Below are positions 46,385 through 58,400 of a stretch of 64,000 nt of DNA, piece after piece. Source of the stretch: Lumbricus rubellus (taxonomy: Eukaryota; Annelida; Clitellata; Crassiclitellata; Lumbricidae). The position numbers and the translations under genes were made by a program. The stretch's first letter is position 1; each line of letters starts with the position of its first letter. The stretch lies in the NCBI GenBank assembly GCA_945859605.1, contig OX243812.1, forward strand, positions 53,170,093-53,234,092, given 5' to 3'. The notes beneath the pieces were generated by a model. It made no database searches. It saw only the letters and a program-made list of their open reading frames with translations, and had not been told where the DNA came from.

Positions 46385-46446
46385 ATGAGTTCTGTTCATT
46401 TTGTGGTTCATCCACTCCCGGGAACTGAAGATCAGTTAACCGACAG
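46385..46446 (+). CDS. ubr5: UBR5 coding exon 1
   Basis: ATG at 46385 begins [20 protein letters not shown], against [20 protein letters not shown] in human. Donor AG|GTAATG, phase 2. Confidence 0.97.
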
Positions 46447-49400
46447 GTAATGTCGTTTCCAGATCGCAGTGCTCTCCATCTAATCACACCAACACTCCTC
46501 TCCAATTGCTAGCTGGTCAAGCGTTATCTGTGCATAGACTGATGGATGCAAGATTTCCTTTAGAAAAGAAATTATTTTGTGTGAAAGATTAAAAAAATTC
46601 ATTGTCTGTATAATGGAAGTCGCGGGAGGCGTCAGCGCAGGAAATAAAACGACATCGCAACGCAGTCATCGATTATGAAGAGCGTGGTTTTAAAACGCAA
46701 TTAGGCTACTTGTAGAAATAAACTCAAAACTAACGCCCTAATGGTTTGTGTCATTCGAACCGATGGAAGTTAGGGCGATCATGTACTATCAGGGGCCGAA
46801 AAATACCCGGTGTCTTTTGCCATCAATCCGCCGGAGTTTCTAATGGCTAAACTAACCCTAACACTAACCCTAACCGACCCTCACGATGCCTAACCTGAGC
46901 CCTAACCGACCCTCACGAAAAAGACGTGCAATGACAACGCTGACGGCACTGCAGAAATAAGTAAAATTTTCGGCCCCTGATTGTACATGTATACCGAAGT
47001 TAGCCTTTTTACACCGTTAAAATGACGTATTTCCTCATTAAGACGACTTGATTCAGTTTAGGGTCAACTTGAATCTCCGAATCCCAGAAAATGCTGAAAC
47101 TGCACAAAAGCCCAATTTCCCGAAAACATTGTTACACATGACACGACGATCCTGCTGATAACAGTTTAGTGTCCAAAAATCGCTTAAGGTTCATTCATTC
47201 AAGGTTGTGTGTGTTGCACTTAAGTAGAAATTCGATTTTGGGAATCTGGCCGAAATTTGTTTTGGGGGTTCAGGCTGTACCGGTGTACCCATATACCTGA
47301 CTGAAAGAAGATTAGCTGATCTTGCTAGGGATTATTTTGCTTCACCATTGAAGTTGATATGGCAACCCCTAATTTGAAATAGAGCACTAACAGCAATTTT
47401 TCCAGTTAGTGATTATCCCATAAGTAAATTCTCTGTAAATGAGAAAGTGATACTGGAATTTTTTAAAGCTCACAGCATTATGAAAGCAATAGCTGGGGTA
47501 CCCAGCATTGCCCGACATTTCATGTTTTGCGGGCCAACGTGTCCCCACCATATCCTGCACGAAACCCCACACCATCCCCACCTTAACCCACCCCAATTCC
47601 ACACCACCCTGTTCAGCACCCACTCCTGTGGGGTACCTGAAGTTGTCTGGGAAATGTAAAAAAATTCCCACCGGCCCCATCCTTACCCTATCGCCGCCCC
47701 ACCCAGCTGCAGCCTGTCCCAACCCACCGGCCTCCACCCAGCATCCACCCTTCTGGGTTACCTGATGTTGCTTGGGAAATTTTGGTGTTTCATCTCACCC
47801 AGTCCACCCCTCCCTTCCCAACCCCTCCCACTGCTTCTCTCCTCTCCCGTTCATTTCACTCCTTCTCCTCCTTTCTGTCCTCTTCCTTTCCTCCCATCCT
47901 TTTCTCTCTACTTTTGTTCCATCCCCTTCGCATCCCTCCCTAACAATGATGATTATAATGGGCATGCCACTCTGCTTTTGATGACCATTCTTCTCCTCTG
48001 CGGGCTAAGCTCAATTCTGGGCTTCTCTTCATCTACTTCTTTGCCAAAGGCATTTATCTTTTCCCAGAGTTTCTGCACCGACATCGCCTGGGAATGGCTC
48101 ATACTTCGAGAAGCCTTTGGTGAGAAATTTTGCCAAAAAATGACGTCAGAATGATGTTAAGAGCAATGGGGTCATTCTGGTACAACGATGAAAATTATTG
48201 TAGTCTTAATATTATTGCAGCATTAATTACCAAGTGCTTTGAAATTTAAAATGTCTATATTTTGGGATTTAAAGTGAACTGAGAGCTGAAAATAGCTCTA
48301 CTGAATGGTCCTGGTGACTCTGTCTCTAATGCAAATTTTTAAGGTTAATAGCTGCAAAATTGTAGACCTGTGTGCATTTTGGATAAACCTGGTCCGCCCA
48401 CCTGCCACATTCGCCTTTATAGATAACTAGCTGTTCCCAGCCACGCTTTGCTGTGGCAGAAAAGACGTCCCCCACCGCTTTCGGAAATTAATTTGCGACT
48501 CGCTTATGACGTCACAGTACGCGAGCTCATTGATGTTTCGTCTGGTGTGTCTGAAATCTGGCAGCCCTGCTGTTTCGTTCAATTTGCAAATGGCGGGCGA
48601 ACGGATTGCAAAGTTCACTTTTTGTGGAAACGATTGTTTTTTTTTCGGGGAAAGAAATGTTGTGACCTTGCGGTATCGGAATGGAAGGTTTTGGTAAATT
48701 TTCAAAACAATTGGTGCGTCACTTTCGGCGTGATCGTGACCGCAGGATCGCAAAGTTTCATTTTTATATATATAGATAGGTATAGAATTATAGATGTAAG
48801 TTTCTGTAATGTGCAAAGGAAAGTTTGTAAATTGGGACAAAATGCTCTGCGGCACACAAATTAATGAGGGAACATTTAGGACAATGAAGAATATCCTTTT
48901 ATAATTGGCCATGGGTAATGCAGCGTCATGACTATTTATTTGTTGCAATTAGTTTGTTCTTATGGCAACCCTGAAGTTTATTGTTAGTACAATTGCATGA
49001 ATCATCCTTATAATTTTTGAAAATGAGTTTTGAAAATAAATTCAAATATCAGTTTGTGAGCAGTAAAATTTGATGACCACTTTTGAAAAAAATTCAGATT
49101 TCCAGTATTCATTTAATATTCCTAATGGAAACCTTGCAATTTTTAGTTTTGCTATGTGATGATTCTAACTAATTTCGCTGCTTACCTTTCAAGAATATCT
49201 GTTTTACTTCAACTTTTGCCTGAAAAATTGGATGAGTAATATGCTAACAATAAATTTGTAATTCCAATCATCTTGCAGTCAGTGAAGTTTAAACGATAGT
49301 ACTTTCAGACTGAAAAATTTGTACTCATTTGTTCAAACGCATGTTTAAAAAAAATAATTTGCATTCTCCTGATGTATGTAAATTCTTGTTTTTCTAACTT

Positions 49401-52400
49401 GTCAAATGTCTGTGTTTTAAAGTGGTTTCTGTTGAACTACCATCAATAGGTGGATGCGTTGTGCATTGAGATGATGTGATCACAATGCTGAAAAAATGTT
49501 TGATTGGATTATAAAATTGGTTGAATGCAGAGTTTTGCTAAATATAACCGATATGAAAATAGGTTATTTGTTAGGTTTTAGTAATACAGGGAAAGATAGA
49601 GGTAAAAGCAGCTGTTGATTGATGACTTGTGGGTTATTATAAATATTAATTTCAATTGTTAGATTGTAATGAATCACTGCATTGAGTCAGGGAAAGGGTA
49701 AGGCGTAGAAAAAAAATTGTTGTGTTTCCGGTAACCCGACCGACCCATTTTTACGGCCGCGACTCAAATATTTTTTTAAAAAAAATTTAAATTTTTAAAA
49801 TTTAAAAAAAAACCATTTGTATTGACATAACATAAGAGACGTCAACAAAATGAAATTAATAGGACTGTTTCTAGAGCAGTTTTATGTGCAGACAGTCGAT
49901 AAATAGGCAGTTTATACTTGCTTAGAACACGTACTTTGTTTCAGCGTGCAAAAAAAACTAGTGGGGTATACTTTTTCGGATAGTCACTGCATAAAAATAT
50001 TTTACCAAAATAAAAATATTTTCCGACCTACCGACCCAATTTTTTTTAGCTCTGTTACCGGAAACACAACATTTTTTTTAGGCCTAAGCATGTTGCTGAT
50101 CCACTAGGGCATAGCTGGTATGATTACTTTGTTGGTTTAGACAAAATGAGTTTTTGTGTTTAGTAAAGCTACATTGTTGGCTACATTAAATTTGAGTTTA
50201 AATTTGGGACTACTAATAAACTAAAACGAGTGGCTCTCAAAGTGCTGAACTTACTTTTTAGACTAAAGGATCTCTCTGACAAAATTAGCAAGCATGGACT
50301 GAGCAGTCCAGCAGCTTTGCAGAATGTTGTCGTTCATCAAGTTGTCGTTGGTCCTAGTCATGTGGCCGTTCTACTTCAGGTCTGTTTATGGTTGATGAAT
50401 GATGATGTCTTGCAACTTAGGTTATGTGTAGATGTTTTGATGCCCTTATGTATTGTTCTGAAAGGTATTTGCTGTTCACATACATATGCTGTGATTTTTA
50501 TGGTTAGCTTTGAGTGATAATAGCATGATGGAGGATGGTGCATGGAAGCATTAGGCTTTACATAATACTGGTTGGGTCTCTGGAATCAGACCAATTTTTT
50601 CTTGCTCAAAACCATTGCTGTCAAGTGTCAACTCAGGTTCTTAAATGTGGATGTTTTGGCGATGTGCCCAAACATGGAGAAGCTGACTGCTGGATCTGTA
50701 ATGCAAAATATCAATCACATCCTGGCGAGCCTTTCCACCTCTTGCAAAACCCGTTATAACTTACGCATTAGACAGCATCCATATGTTACACTGGTAGGAA
50801 GGGATGTTAAAACTTTATTCTGAGGATCCTCTTTGCTGGCCATCGATGACATGATTCTGTTCATCACATTAGTTTTATTTGTTTTTATCTATAATTTGCT
50901 TTGACATGTAAGTGAGTGTCACCCAGATTTGTCTCATTATATTTTTAAATAAATGAATATATTATATATATTTATATATTATATATCATGGGTAAACTGG
51001 CAAATGCATCTACGCTAGATTTATATGTTCATGGAAAGCTTCCTTTATGGGCAAATAATGAATCTGTAGTGGGACATCGTCCAAAAACGGATAAACTGAT
51101 TATATTGTTAACTGGTTACTGTGCTTTTATGATGACAGGATGGCAGAGTATGTCGTTTGGCATATACCATTCTCAGTGAGAGGCTAAATCTCAGCAAGAT
51201 AGAAAATAAGCAGTAAGTGATGATACGCCACGTTGTTGTTACATGCATAAGTTGTTAACTTCTTTTTAATTTATCAGTGCATTTTCTTCCTGTCTTCATA
51301 TACGGCATTCTTTCAGGCTGTCACTCACGCATGAAACGGACTGTATTAAACTTCCTTTGCAGAATTTTAAAGGAAATTACTGTTTTCCACAAAATTGCAA
51401 TCTGTAGGCTTCTATAATTGCTGGCACGTTTTATCTGGATTTTGTTCATCCATTTCATTTGACTCCAGTTGTGAAAAAAATGCACTGATCAATGTGGTAA
51501 TTAAGCTGATTATTAGCACATGTGTTTCCTTTTGTTCAAAGTTAGAATCACATACATGTGCAAACAAGTAATTAATTGTTAACTTATTTATGACCTTCAT
51601 GTCAGGAATTCATCAGTTACGATGGCTAATGACCTTGTGGCATGCTGAAAAATAGTTTAATTAGTAATATGTTTATTTATCCTCTCTTGTTTTATATGGA
51701 ATTATTTTAATTAAAGTAGAGGTGTTATCTATGGTTGATATGAGATTTTTGCATAGTTCATCAACTGCATTATTGTGAAACAAGTTATGGACGATGTTGC
51801 CTTGCATCTTATATTCTATTTGCATTTTGTTTGACAGAAGACTTTGTTTTTAGGATTTATCTTTAATGAATGTATTATGACAGTGCAGAGAGTTCATATT
51901 TGGTTTTATTTCAGGACAGTTTTTGTCAAGAATGTTGCTCCATAATTGTGAATGTAAATATTTATATATCTGTAAATATTCATATATCTGTAATGGATTT
52001 TTTATGGTTAATAGCTGCGAATCAAACAATGTTTAATACTGATATTTTTATGAATGCATTTAAAAAAAATTGATTGCTACTTGATTTGAATATTGAAAAG
52101 TATTTAATGGATATTGTTGCATTATTTTCTCAATAATTATTTCCACTGTTGCAATATTTTCTCAGTTATTTAATATTTCCATTGTTGCAATATCTTCTCA
52201 GTGATTTATTATTTCCTTTGTCCATTGTACTTTGTGACTTAAGGCCAGCAAGGGAAGGTTCTCTGAAGCCGGACCGAAGTGCCAGAGGGATTCGGATCGC
52301 GGACAGCCCTCTGATCCTGATCAGAGGAGAAGATGTGGGTCCGATATCCGATCAACCTGTTGGGTTAGTTCCCCCGTCAGAAACAACCCTGGTGTTGAGG

Positions 52401-55400
52401 CATCTGCATTCCTTTTGGTGCTTGCTGATTTAAAGCATCCTTGCTGTGCAAAGCAGTGTACACCCTAGATATTGACTGCACGAAGGCCACATTAACCTAT
52501 CGATTGTCTCCCTGGCAGGTGTTAAAGTTTTTTGAATGGTCCCAGTGCTGCTGTAGTTTTGGAGAAGTTGATGCGCTGTCATTCTACTGCTTCCTGATGC
52601 TGGTTTACTTCTATGCTGAAATGCCATGCGTTTTCTGCTTCTCACAGACACAGTAGTTGCTGTAATGGACTTGGAGACTGATGTCTTTTCATAGGTTGTG
52701 TTCTTCCATCAGTTTGCACCAGGTTGCCAGCCAGCATTGTGTTGTAAAGCTTAACTGAAAGACTCCACCGTAGATTTTCCGTGTGTCAGTGCTCGCCATT
52801 TGTGATGATATTTTTTGTGGACTTTCAATCTTGATTTATTGTTGACGCATTACAGTTTTGTGCTCCTGTTTTCCCAGACTTAGTTTCCCAGAACAGTTCT
52901 TGTTCTGTAATTGGTTTTGTCTGATGATAGCATAGATTTTTTTTACCATTTTCATCAGACTGCATCTCTTTTTGCTGCAACCAAATATCAGACGCATTTG
53001 ATGGTTACGTCGTGTTTGTGTAGCATGAACTCTAGAATCCTGAATTGAACAGTTTTTCTTCAACCGGAAAGTGCATTTTTTGCCAATCAGATTTATCACA
53101 GATCTCGGGCAGCACAGTGGAGTTGACCATGCATAGCAGGGATTTGTGTGAGATGGATAATTGGTTTATTTGCTGACCTTTGTTCATTTGGGTAACAGGC
53201 ATGTTGGCATCTGACCCACAACAAATTATGCAGACAGATTTTTAAGATCCATTGCTGTGCATCAAAGAATTCTTTGAGTGATGGACTCTAGTGACTTGAT
53301 TGTTATCAGTATTCTGTTGTGTTTTTTAGAGAAAAATAGAGATTACAGAAATTTGTATGGATGCTTTTATAAATGCATTTAATGCTCTGTTATGTTTTGT
53401 GTTGGATGTTTATAAATTTTATTATACATGTGTGATTTTCAGATAATGAAGTATGCATGCATTTTTAGAACAATTTGAGAAATGTTTAGCATTCATGAAG
53501 TTTAAATGTGATCTAGACAATGAAAATTTCTGCTGACTATTCAGGAATGCCTATCATGTCTTATGTTTAAATGTGATTTTTGACAGTGTCTAATATTTGT
53601 ACATATTAAAAATTAAGTCTTCAACAATTCTTATAGGATGGTAAACTGTCACACAAACAATTCTGCTTGAGAAAAAAATCAACGCTTTTTTTAACAGAAA
53701 TTACCTAATTGTGATTATTTAAAATTGTAAAATGCTTTAGACTGTGGCACTTGACAAAATGATTTTTTTTTCAACAGAAGATTTGCCTCGTCTGCTACGA
53801 ATGGTGCAACATCTCGCAACAACAACACCGTTGCAGCTGGGTCACGAATGCCGCAGAGGCCCAGAGGTCGTATCGTACGTGCAGTGGGTCGTGGTCGAGG
53901 AGCTGGTGTCATCGTTGGTTCCAGGCCGCTTCTGCCGGCATCCGTTGTTCCCGATGAGCTTATAAATCAGGTAAATGCAATCGTAGATCCTTGTTTGTTT
54001 GTATGTGTGCTTGTTATAGCGCCCCTTCAAGCTCTTTCTCCTCAGAGGCGCTCCCGAATGCAGAGAGGACACTGCATCTGAGTTTCACGCCGTAGCGCTG
54101 AGCAATTGTGAGTGAAGGACTTGCCCAAGGTCCTTACGCGGCGAGGATCATTCGAACCTTGAACCTTCCGGCTCCAAGGCAACGACGCCACCACTACCCC
54201 ACCGCGCCCCACCGCTCCTTGTGTGAAGGAAGAACTGAAGAAAGTGAAGTTGCATTGTTTTGTATCAGCAGCAATGTGTTACATGTTCGATGTATCTTTT
54301 GAGAAATTTGAAGGTGTTGTGGAGCTGTATGGATGTTGTATGTTTTAAGTAACTCACAAAACTGCTGTAAATATATCATCAATTTTCTCATGTACTATTG
54401 TACTCTTAGTGCTCGCCATTTCCACTCCCTTCATTCGGCTGAATAAAGTCAGCTTTCAGTCCCTAAATTGCTCGTGCCTCTATGCAGAACTATGTCTTCT
54501 CGGTGTTAGGGACCTCGACTTGGAATGGCCTTCCCTTGACGCTCTGTTCCCTTTCTTTAGCTCCTCAACCATTTCCTGTCTCATCTTAATACAGTTTTAT
54601 TTGGCCAGGCTGGGGTTGGGAGCTCCTCTGTCTGAGCAGTCTCTTTGAAGAGGTACTGAGCAAATTCATTTCATGAATGAATATGTGTGTGTGTGCTTTT
54701 TAAAAACTTTTGGTGTATCATTTTATAAAGCCAAGTGTTATATTTTGCCTTTTGTAGTGTCAAGTGGTGCTGCAAGGCAAATCAAGAAGTCTGATAATTC
54801 GAGAACTGCAGAGAACGGTAAGCTGTTGCTTGTCGATGGCTCTTGTCATGAAATGTGTTATTTGTTTATTTATTTATTTATTTATTGCACACACACACAA
54901 GTCAAACAGACAGTGTATAAAAGTGCCCAATAGGATCCAATAATTATTTAACATTTAGTATATCAGTCTTACCTTACCGTTAGCTTCGTCTGTCTTTAAG
55001 ACTGAAAGTTTTCAATGCATGAATTCTGGTTGATTGGAAGACAGTTTGGATACAGAATTTAAAAATTGTGTATGAGAACTAAAAACTTTTACAAGTAAAG
55101 TGGTTTTTATTTATTGTAAACAGTATTACAATTTAATAATTCTGTTTGCTATTACCAAATATACTTGGTTGATGATTCTTTGGTGCAAATGTACAAATGG
55201 TGGGCTTCGGTTGCAATTTTCTGAAATTTTATAGCTCTAGTTTCATTTAGAATTGACAAGTATATCGCCAAAACAAAAAGGGTATCAGTTCAATTGGGAC
55301 ACCGTGTATGTATTTAATGTATTGCTGATATTGCAATTACGTTAAACATTACAAAGTGTTTATGTAACTATTATACACTGTAATATACAGCATAATATGT

Positions 55401-58400
55401 ATATATACACCGTGATTCAAAAAAGTAAGCCAAATTATTTTTCATATATCTCTAATGCCTGATAACATATCAAGCTAAAGTTTTCCAAATATTTAGAGAA
55501 TTGGACGAAGAATATGATTCCAAAATTTCATGGGATAAAGTTGAACGGATAAAAAGATATGAATCTTTAAACTTCATATGCCGAAATTGCCGTTTACAAG
55601 CAATTTTTTGTCAGATTCAATAAAAAAAGTAAGCTAAACTGTTTTTATTTTATCTCTAATGCCTGATAATTAATCATACTAAAACTTTCCAGATATTTAG
55701 AGAATTGAACCTAGAATAGGATTCCAAAATATGTAACAAATTTGAACGGATAGAAAGATATGAATATTTAAACTTCATATCTGGAAATTTCAGTTTTCAG
55801 CAAATCTGTTATGGTGTTCGCTGCAGTTTTGATGCCTGATAGTTCCCAATTTTGGTCTTCAGTGATCCTGGAGTAAAATTTTACGAAATATAAAGTGTGG
55901 AGCGTGCATAATGAAAGACCGAGTCTACCAGACAACAATCCATGATATAAACGATCTGAAGCAACGCTTGTTGGAAGTGTGGGATGGCCTGGACCAGAGG
56001 ATAATCGACGATGCTGTGGCCTAATGGCGCCAGCGCCTCAAGGCTTGCGTGCAAGCTGGAGGATGACATTTTGAGCATCTTATTTAATTAAATAATCAAA
56101 TCATACCGTTGGAGACATATTGTTAGTTCAATTACCTACATATCTGGAAAATTTTAGAATGATTGATCATCAGGCATTAGAGATATGAGAAAAAATTTGA
56201 CTGAAATTTTTCTGAATCTGACAGAAAATTGCTTGTAAACGGCAATTTCGGCATATGAAGTTTAAAGATTCATATCTTTTTATCCGTTCAACTTTATCTC
56301 ATGAAATTTTGGAATCATATTCTTGGTCCAATTCTCTAAATATTTGGAAAATTGTAGCGTGATATCTTATCAGGCATTAGAGATATATGAAAAACAATTT
56401 GGCTTACTTTTTTTTGAATCACGGTGTATATATATGTTATATAATGTACATATTGCTATGGTTGAACTTGCAATTTTAGAATTTGGACGTCAATCTCGCT
56501 GTGAACAATCTGTTAAGCCGTGACGATGAAGGTGACGACGATGGTGCTGATTGTGACACTTACATGTCAGGTAGGTTACAAATGAGGCGCTGAATTTAAA
56601 GGAAACATTCATATTATATGATTATGGCTAATTAATATAGGTATGAAAAATTGATCGGTTACTTAAAAGTTACTCATTCAGTGAGATATTAATCCATTTG
56701 ATCTAGTCTTCTGATGATTTGATTATTTATGAGTATGATGGCGTAGAGGTGATGCATGATTAGGCTTCGAATCCTGGGTGTTACGTGCAGTTGATCACTT
56801 ACTTGGCTACTAGTGTTTTTAGAGGTGTTCTCTACGCTGAAAACTTCTTTGGTTGGATTTTTTTATTGAAAGATTTTTGTGCTTGCAATCTATTTTGATT
56901 TTAAGACACATTATTTCTGAATATTCTGTGTTCTGAAATAATGATACTGTAATACTATGGCAGTAGGCATATGGTCAAGTTGTGAAGAGTTAAAAAAGGT
57001 CTGTGCTATGTTTTTTGTTTTCTAAAATACCTTGCCTTTAGATTTGCCCATGCTTTATATAGCTGTAGTCACTGGTTTTCTGATTTTTTTAGGTGTTTTA
57101 CAGATGGCTGTTAAAATGTTTTCTTAACTGTTAATGACTGCATTTTTACTTTCAGATGATCTGATGTCCCTTCTGGATGCTGGAATTCACGCTGACCATC
57201 CAAGTGTTATCATAGACTCAGAAGCAATGTTCAGTGAAGACATGTTTGGATATTCAACTCTACGTGGCCGAAGTATGCTTCATATTAGAGCATTTAACTC
57301 TCTCATTTTTCGCATTCTGTGCTGTAATTGTCAGAAGTAGTTTTGGATTTTTACCACACTTCATGAATATACTTAGCCTTTAGAAGTTTATCTTTGGCTC
57401 TTGTTTTAGAAGAGTATTTATTAATAAAAGAGTAATTATTAGTAGAAGAGTTGTTTTTAGTTAGTGTAGTGCAAGTTTGAATATGAATATTACTTGCAAG
57501 GGCGATATTATAACTGTTGAGTGTACTGTCAGCATAAGCTTCATAATGAAACTTCTGTACAATGTGTTAAGATCTCATGTTTGCTGTATAGATGTGGATA
57601 AGGGTAGTTCCTGTTGTTTTGTTCCAAAGTAAAAATGCCAACTGATAAGGAAATGTTTGTTAAATGTTGTGATGTCATCTTGCTGTGTTTTTTCGTACAG
57701 ACCGAGACAGTGATCGAGATCGTGAACGAGAGAGGGACTCCATCTTCCGTATCCGTGATCGAACGAGGTGGCTGGACAGCATGAGGGAGGATAGCAGCGT
57801 GCTGAGATTAGAGCGCGACCGTACGGATGGGATCAGTCTTCTCGGGGAGCCGAAGAAACAGATCGGTCTGCAGAACCCTCTGTCGTTTGGAGAGGATCTC
57901 CAATATTGGACAGACAAGGTAACTTCCTTAGCCCTTTACCAGCTGGGTATAGGATTTCCAATACCATTTACTGCACTTTGGTTGGTAAAGGGTTAATGAG
58001 TTGCATTGGTTTCCCAGTTTTTTTAGTATACTCTCGTCAATCAGTTACATAAATTTATATAGAAGCGCCCCTTCAAGATTTCTACTCATAGGCACTCCCA
58101 GGCCTGGTCGAAAAGAAAACTCTTGAGAAGACGATAGATTCGGATAGAAGGAGCCTGCAGAGTCATGGGGAAGTGAGTGGAGAGCCACAAGGAGTTTATT
58201 CCAGGTAGCTAGACCCACAACTGAGAATTGTCATAAAAGCTTCGAAGGATAACATGCTGGAAATTAATTAATGTGTTTCAGAGCTTTCTTCTTCACTGCG
58301 CATCTATGATGGTGGAAGTATGCAATTTTCAACGCAAAGGCCATTCGACAACAGTCTGTTGAGATTGATTTCTTTACCGTACTTGTGTTCATTTGCAGGA

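Noticed and set aside
46782..46987. Target duplication around the 46790-46979 element
   Set aside because: The flanking octamers TGTACTAT and ATTGTACA do not match in direct orientation.
52248..52363. Alternative frame for UBR5 exon 4 starting after GCCAG
   Set aside because: It is open and Arg/Asp-rich, but the adopted frame gives ADSPLIL and a VGRFA junction that align with human SDSPWFL and LGRLA.
56755..56790. Second tRNA-like SINE suggested by GGCTTCGAATCC
   Set aside because: Only a B-box-like word; no A box at the expected distance and no second copy seen.
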